NCBI GenBank assembly: GCA_963693285.1
Contig: OY848921.1
Location: 5,717,229 to 5,781,228, forward strand
Reading direction: 5' to 3'
Length of the DNA: 64,000 bases
DNA from: Xestospongia muta
Lineage: Eukaryota; Porifera; Demospongiae; Haplosclerida; Petrosiidae
Shown: positions 58,746 to 64,000 of the stretch, one piece after another
Layout: each line of letters starts with the position of its first letter
Position numbering within the stretch: position 1 is the stretch's first letter
Program-made: the position numbers and the translations under genes
Notes under the pieces: generated by a model
The model's database searches: none
What the model saw: only the letters and a program-made list of their open reading frames with translations
What the model was told of the DNA's origin: nothing

Positions 58746-60280
58746 TAATTATATTCATAAATGTAATTGTAAACTGGTTACGTTAGACAGTATACATATA
58801 ACATATTCGTATGCACACATTACATGATACATGTGATTAATCAATAATTATATCAGAAATAAATATACAAATCATACTCAGAATGTATTATTATATCACT
58901 GATAATATTCAAACAATTTGACAGTTGATGAATATTCTTAATATTGATCGTACAATTATGTAGTAATAATACAATTGACAACAATACTATCTTGTTTACA
59001 TCCTTTGTGATTGGAATGATAGTAGACATCCCAACATTTACTCCATTTTTTTTAAGGAAAATATTTTTATTTACTTGTTTGTTTAATTTTTAAATGTGAG
59101 TTTTGATACCTAATAAAAAGCTATAGCATGGTGGATAGCAATAAAACAGTCCACATATGCATGCACGAAATGTGTGCATATAAAGTAACCAATTAAAATG
59201 AAATTATTGATGACAACTCAATGAAATCTTTTATTTGGTTGGCTAAAAATAAAATTTCACTTGCTTTGGGAGTTAAACTTACACAATAAATTGTCTAATA
59301 CAATATACAATACTGTAAGTAACTCAGCAATTATTGCTGTGTCTATAGTCCCAGCAGAAAATGTAATCTTTTATTGTAAATTTGTAATATACCCTATCTT
59401 AACTTATATAATAAAAAGTATATGCATGTTTAAAACCTTCATGATTAAATAGTATTAAGTTGTCTGGCCTGACAATTCTTTAGCCTTATATATCACTAAA
59501 GGAAAGGGGAGTCTAACAAGACTATAGACCTGTGGAGGAATTCTTTGATGTTTGAACACACTTCTTTTAAAGTAATTGTGGTATTTTGTCATGTCATATA
59601 TTTTAATTGGATGCTAGTGATGGCCAGTGTTCTTGTTGTGAGGCATAAATGTACTCTGTAATAATTTGTTAACTGTGCTCTCTTAACAATGTATCTATAT
59701 ACTTTCCTTATTTGAGTTATATATCTATAACTGGTATTACAGTAATTATGTGTTTGAATTAGTTGCTAGAATGAATCTATAAATCCCAATGATCATTGTA
59801 TGTTTACCAAAACAAAACATCAATAAACATATCAAGAAAGTATGATATGGTCAATATACAATGTTTATTATTATTGTTAGAGATAAGAAACAAATTATTA
59901 GACAAAACTGTGTAAAGCTTCTTTACTTCTAAGTACAGTAATTTTTAGACACATTTCGGTTAACTTCAGTGATGTGATGACCTAAATTTACTATTTTCAG
60001 TACTGAAATTACAGACAAATATGACTTATCCATAAATTAATTTAGCCATGAAACGGCTAGTGATCTACTCACCAATGCTAAAACAAAGACAGTGCTCTAT
60101 TACAAGCTTATGAAAGAACTTATTTAGCTTGTCTTGAAGATCAAGACTAAATTCTAAAATTCTAAAAACTGTCTGTTCTTTGAATTAATGTTAATAACTA
60201 TTATAACTTCTTTCCCACACCTCTCAGTTTTAAATTTCAGCTATCTAAAATTATTAAAGTAGAGTAAGTTATCAATGATT
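58746..60280. other. Distal end of unit E, no gene seen
   Basis: AT-rich; matches unit D (about 50000-51950) and part of unit C (32750-33449). Open frames such as 59261-59452 are hydrophobic by composition and not conserved as protein. Homology to the unit ends where the inverted-repeat arm begins. Confidence 0.5.
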
Positions 60281-60473
60281 GACACCACGTATATTCGGAC
60301 ACTAAATGTAGCTCTACGACTGAAGACTTTTCCGAGAAGCATTACAGTAATGTAGTGCTATTACAGTTCTTTATAATTATCAACTCTAGTACGCTTAGAT
60401 GCGCTCGAGATACGGAGTTACAATACGGTAAACGCATTTGACCGAAATTTAGAAAAATCGTTAAAAATCATGC
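60281..60473 (-). repeat. Right arm of the ~190-bp inverted repeat bracketing units D and E
   Basis: Reverse-complement match to 44229-44421, for example ACCACGTATATTCGGACAC here against GTGTCCGAATACACGTGGT there. It interrupts the receptor unit near the same unit coordinate as the left arm does. Confidence 0.75.
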
Positions 60474-60506
60474 ACAAAACCCTAAACCCTATACATTTTG
60501 TTAGGA

Positions 60507-60996
60507 AATAAAATCTAACCTGAAGAAATTACCATCCAATTCAAATTCATATCTTGTGTGGATTGTCTTCTACCTAGTCCTTGTAAACCACGCCCAACAG
60601 TTGGACCACGTCTTCTTCTAGGAGTATCATCTCTTCTACTAGTATCAAAAATTCTTTGTTGAACACAGCCACTTACCCTAAATATACCATGACCTCTACC
60701 ACCTGTACCACTTCTTCTGCCACAACCTCTAACAGTACCATATCCTGTTCGTGTTCTATTGCCAGTGTCATTCTCAATATCACCACCTTCATTACTGTTA
60801 CTATCACATTCTTCGAAACTATTATCTAATACACTATCTTCATTATACTCCAGGTCATCCCAAATCCTCTCTTACAAAAACGTATTATCTACATCACTGT
60901 CACTTTCGTCACCTTCTCCATATTCCATGTTTAGTACTACATCTAGCTCTTCATCCAAAATTTCTAGAATTTGTTCTGTTGTAATTCTGGATGCCA
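60507..60996 (-). pseudogene. piggyBac transposase N-terminal fragment
   Basis: Starts at 60996 with MASRITTEQILEILDEELD, an acidic N-terminus typical of piggyBac-type (PGBD) proteins, then a TAA stop at about 60872, a second acidic tract, and a basic Arg/Gly segment (GRRSGTGGRGHG, RRRRGPTVGRG). It ends shortly after NLNWMVISSG. The catalytic DDD domain is missing, apparently lost at the junction near 60480. A likely piggyBac end lies upstream at 61275. Confidence 0.6.
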
Positions 60997-61179
60997 TGTT
61001 GTTTACTGATTGCTATAAATACAAGCAGCCTCTCCTCTATGTGTGTTTATTAATTAGTAATTATTAATTAATATTAATGAATATTAATAAATTTGTAAAA
61101 ATGAGGAAAATAATGATAAATATGCAGTTTAAACTAAGGTAGGTAATATAAAATAGCAAATTATTATCTTGTCACATTG

Positions 61180-61279
61180 GTCTCACGATGAAAACTTGCT
61201 GGTCACATATTTGTGACATTGGTCTCACACAGATGGTAGTAGTGTCACAAATATGTGACATTGATCCTGTAAGGGTTAA
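61180..61279. mobile_element. Probable piggyBac-type terminus with TTAA
   Basis: Read inward from TTAA (61276-61279), the end begins CCCTTACAGGATCAATGTC, then a TCACATATTTGTGA palindrome, which recurs at about 61202-61217. A CCC start next to TTAA is the piggyBac pattern, and it lies upstream of the piggyBac-like gene fragment in the right orientation. The opposite end was not found. Confidence 0.55.
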
Positions 61280-61289
61280 AAAATTACAG

Positions 61290-61820
61290 AATCAGAAGGA
61301 TCCTCAAAGACTGGACAAGCTCAACTCGTACTAAGACTAGGATGGCTGATAAGAAGCAACAATCACTCTCTGACCTTGGTGAGTTACCTCAACTATTAAT
61401 ATTTATTTTAAATAATTTACAGAAACAGAAGGATCCTCAAAGACTGGACAAGCTCAACTCATACTAAGACTAGGATGGCTGATAAGCATCAACAGTCACT
61501 CTCTGACCTTGGGGAGTTACCTCAACTATTAATATTTATTTTAAATAATTTACAGAAACAGAAGGATCCTCAAAGACTGGACAAGCTTCAACTCGTACTA
61601 AGACTAGGATGGCTAATAAGCAGCAACAGTCACTCTCTGACCTTGGTGAGTTACCTCAATTATTAATGTTATTTTAAATAATTTACAGAACCAGAAGGAT
61701 CCTCAAAGACTGGACAAGGTTCAACTCGTACTAAGACTAGGATGGCTGATAAGCAGCAACAGTCACTCTCTCAATTAGTCACTTTGTTAATAATTGTTTA
61801 ATTAAAATAATTTACAGCTG
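61290..61820 (+). repeat. Four-fold tandem exon-plus-intron array, 133-bp period
   Basis: Exon starts at 61290, 61423, 61556 and 61689 are exactly 133 bp apart. Each unit has a TTTACAG acceptor, an exon of about 89 nt, a GTGAGT donor and a 44-nt intron (the second donor is mutated to GGGG; the fourth is altered). The fourth exon reads EPEGSSKTGQGSTRTKTR then MADKQQQSLS. The third is also in frame, while the first two lack one base (CAAGCTCAAC for CAAGGTTCAAC) and shift. Confidence 0.8.
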
Positions 61821-62064
61821 AAAGTACTACTTGTACTGTGACACCGAGTCATGAAGTGTCAATGATTGATGGTTAGTGTTATGTTAGCAATTTATTTTGT
61901 TTCAAGCATAACTTGAAAAGATAAGGACTGTGCTGCATCTGTTTGTATTATTGATGAATCAAATAAAGTTAATCCAGTGTGGATTGAATGTGAATATTGG
62001 GTACATTTTTATTGTGTGGGCTTAGAAGAAGCTATTGATTTCTTTCTATGTGCAGCATGCACAT
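61817..62064 (+). pseudogene. PHD-finger-like terminal exons downstream of the tandem exon array
   Basis: Exon 61818-61870 (ESTTCTVTPSHEVSMIDG, GTTAGT donor) joins in phase 1 to an exon from about 61923 that reads KDCAASVCIIDES, WIECEYWVHFYCVGL and FFLCAACT, then stop. The C..C, W..C.YW.H..C and C..C order resembles a PHD-type zinc finger, with the second CxxC partly lost (CEYW). Such a finger ends the MULE-like gene at 43854 too. Together with the tandem exons this is probably the 3' end of a transposon-derived gene whose 5' part was removed at the piggyBac terminus. Confidence 0.5.
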
Positions 62065-62360
62065 AATTCACATATATCTAAAAATAATGATTTTTTAATC
62101 ATTCTGTACTTGCTGTTCTCTAATTATGTAGCTTACAGTTAATGATTTTTCTTATTGAAAAATGAATAAATTACGACTCAGTTTTGTTTCTTTAAAAAAA
62201 AACATAGAATAACTGATAATAGTGGGAGGTGTGTCTGAATAAACAGGACTGCTCCTAGTCGGAGGAACAAACACTTAATATTCATGATGGGCGTGGCTTT
62301 CTATTTATTATTATTTGACATTTTCAATGAATAATAAACAAGTAATAAAACATAATACAC

Positions 62361-63596
62361 ATGATACTGTGCTCAGTTTGGATTACTGAGAGCTGTGATG
62401 ACTCAAGTCTCCCCTCAGGATTAACAAATCTAGGAAATACTTGCTTTGCAAATGCAACTCTTCAGGCAATCCTTCATATTCCTTTCCTACAAGAATATAT
62501 AAATAAACATAAAGAATGCGGTAAGAATTGTTATTGTCAATATCATAATGATATAAATGTACTCTTAGCTACGTTATGCTGTATATACTTGGTAAAAAGA
62601 TTGAAGAATCTCTGCATGCAGGAAGGGGCTAAGGTGATACAGCCAATAGAGATCACCTGAACAGTAATGGACAAAACTAATATAAAGCAAATTACATATT
62701 TTATAGAATTCATTCCATACTGGTCTCCAGGTAATAATGAAGATGCCCATGAGTTTCTTACTAAGTTCTTCTTCAAATTGAAGAGAGGTATTTATAGTCA
62801 ATATTAGTGTTTTTGATATATTAATTTATTTTAATCATAAGTGACACCAGTGTACACAAATTAACTGATACTACAATAACTATTACTAGTAAGGACACAT
62901 GTGTACATAAAATGTAATAAAATGTAAATGTGGATTGTCCAGATCTTCTGAAAACAACCAAACAAATCTACAAGTGCAGGTATGACATAAACAGTTACTA
63001 TTAAAATATTGACAATACAGTGGACATATCATCCAGGGAGCTAACATAGAAGAAGCAATCGCAATCAAAAATTCATTCCAAAAAGTGATGTTATCTGAAA
63101 AAGAGGATGTAATATGTCTGAGGTGATGAATGCATTTTCAACTAGCCCAATATATTAGTTCTATTACCAACAATAGATGTGACAAACAAACTCAAACAAA
63201 AGTAAACAAGATCTGCATTCGCTGCCATTAATTTTGATACTTCAATTACAAAGGTATACTCTTGTCATTGTTTGACAATAAATATATGAAGAACAAATTT
63301 CAAATACAGATTCTTTTGGAAGAGTGGCCAAGCACAAAATGTACATCACTAGTACAATTTTCTGAAGAAATACATCTTTGTGATGCACAGGTGCTTAAAG
63401 CAAAATTACAAGTTATCATAACATGTACAATTTAGGGAGCTACAGTTATGTTTGACCTGGTGGCAATGATAGAGCACATTGGACCATCTTGTACACAAGG
63501 TCATTATGTTTCCTACATTTTTAAAAACAAAAGGTGGTACAAAATGGATGACTTCTTGCAATTGGTAGGCTATACAAGTGATGATAATAAAATATA
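62361..63596 (+). pseudogene. Ubiquitin-specific protease (USP) gene, decayed
   Basis: The Cys box SGLTNLGNTCFANATLQAIL is at about 62415-62475, with catalytic Cys in GNTCF. A TGA at 62658-62660 interrupts the frame, which then reads TVMDKTNIKQITYFIEF and NNEDAHEFLTKFF, the usual QEDAHEF motif with Asn for Gln. Later exons: KCKCGLSRSS (about 62926-62980), GANIEEAIAIKNSF (about 63037-63123, ends in a stop), a short ILILQLQR exon (to about 63252), and KHKMYITSTI with a one-base shift into FSEEIHLCDAQ (to 63391). The His box exon (63439-63596) reads MIEHIGPSCTQGHYVSYIF and WYKMDDF, with the catalytic His in GHY. The order is that of a compact USP catalytic domain that removes ubiquitin from proteins. 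Stops and a shift indicate a non-functional copy. Confidence 0.75.
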
Positions 63597-63801
63597 ATTA
63601 CCTCAAGTCTCATGTATACCACATGGATCTTGATGTTATCTTACAAAAGCAGGCTTATATGCTGATATATCAAAAGTAAAGTGTTAAGGTAGCCTGAATA
63701 GATGGTGAAACCATCTTCCAACCCAATCACTTAAATGCCACATAATTTCAACCACATTAACCTAGTTTATTATACACACTATTAGTTCTTCTGGTTTTTA
63801 G

Positions 63802-63984
63802 AGTTCACTAAGACAGTCTCCTGAAATTATTAATGTTCAAAAACAGTTATTTGACAAACTTCTAAGAGAATTATTAACCACAGATGAAACACTTATCAAA
63901 GAGAGAAGCATGCTTGCCACATTACTACGTGCACAAGAGCTAAAGCAAGAAAATAAAATCAAACAAGGGCTCTGTCATCAATGA
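63802..63984 (+). CDS. C-terminal exon of an unrecognised helical protein
   Basis: An open 61-codon exon after a TTTTTAG acceptor, reading SPEIINVQKQLFDKLLREL, then IKERSMLATLLRAQELKQEN, and a stop at 63982-63984. Heptad-like Leu spacing suggests a coiled coil. It is close behind the USP remnant and may be the end of the same transposon-borne gene or of another. Nothing upstream joins to it clearly. Confidence 0.4.
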   Translation, partial: SSLRQSPEIINVQKQLFDKLLRELLTTDETLIKERSMLATLLRAQELKQENKIKQGLCHQ

Positions 63985-64000
63985 GTACATATATGTGGCA

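Noticed and set aside
60465..60495. CCCTAAACCCTA stretch, telomere-like
   Set aside because: Only about two repeats; too short to suggest an interstitial telomere.
62543..62801. Minus-strand frames of 77 and 75 residues
   Set aside because: Antisense to the USP Cys-box and EDAHEF region.

Overview
This window looks like AT-rich nuclear DNA of an early-branching metazoan, most likely a demosponge (Amphimedon-like). That is an inference from four things: very short GT-AG introns, phase 1-1 extracellular-domain exons, genes joining EMI, EGF and fibronectin-III (FN3) modules to a transmembrane segment, and a dense, varied DNA-transposon load. No rRNA, tRNA, CRISPR or bacterial features were seen.

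The backbone is a tandem array of one receptor family, all on the minus strand. Copy A enters at the left edge (only its first three exons, 1-572). Copy B (11310-15625, 21 exons, about 980 aa) and copy C (26377-31358, 19 exons, about 931 aa) read as intact genes. Copy D (45730-48925, 12 exons, about 450 aa) is an internally deleted but still in-frame short form. Copy E (53354-56718) shares D's deletions but carries frameshifts and a stop. The architecture is signal peptide, EMI, EGF repeats, FN3 repeats, a juxtamembrane domain, one membrane helix, and a cytoplasmic tail with tyrosine and proline motifs. About 0.65 kb upstream of C, D and E is a conserved block with a TATA-like stretch and a splice donor, which I read as a promoter plus non-coding first exon; B has two diverged versions further away. 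Each downstream unit also carries a plus-strand VPS13-like exon (25433-25638, 44776-44960, 52386-52591).

The array is broken up by mobile DNA. 1.0-5.7 kb is a non-coding repeat with two near-identical 1788-bp units. 7504-10895 is a CACTA-type element with TIRs, a TAT duplication and two divergent decayed genes. 17.2-23.3 kb holds diverged promoter copies, two members of a short repeat family, a hAT remnant, a minisatellite hairpin and two small candidate genes. 33.5-44.4 kb is a nest of transposons inserted between units C and D: a THAP element with long inverted ends, a TTAA-flanked element, a Tigger/pogo transposase split by a hAT element with a perfect 8-bp duplication (itself containing a DUF7869-like gene), and a MULE-like gene with C2H2, SWIM and PHD fingers. 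Units D and E lie between 190-bp inverted repeats (44229-44421 and 60281-60473). The right edge (60.5-64.0 kb) has a piggyBac N-terminal remnant, a 133-bp exon/intron tandem array joined to a PHD exon, and a decayed ubiquitin-specific protease gene.

I worked out exon models by eye from splice sites and phase. The coding lengths of B (2943 nt), C (2796 nt) and D (1353 nt) all divide by three, which supports them, but no transcript data were available.
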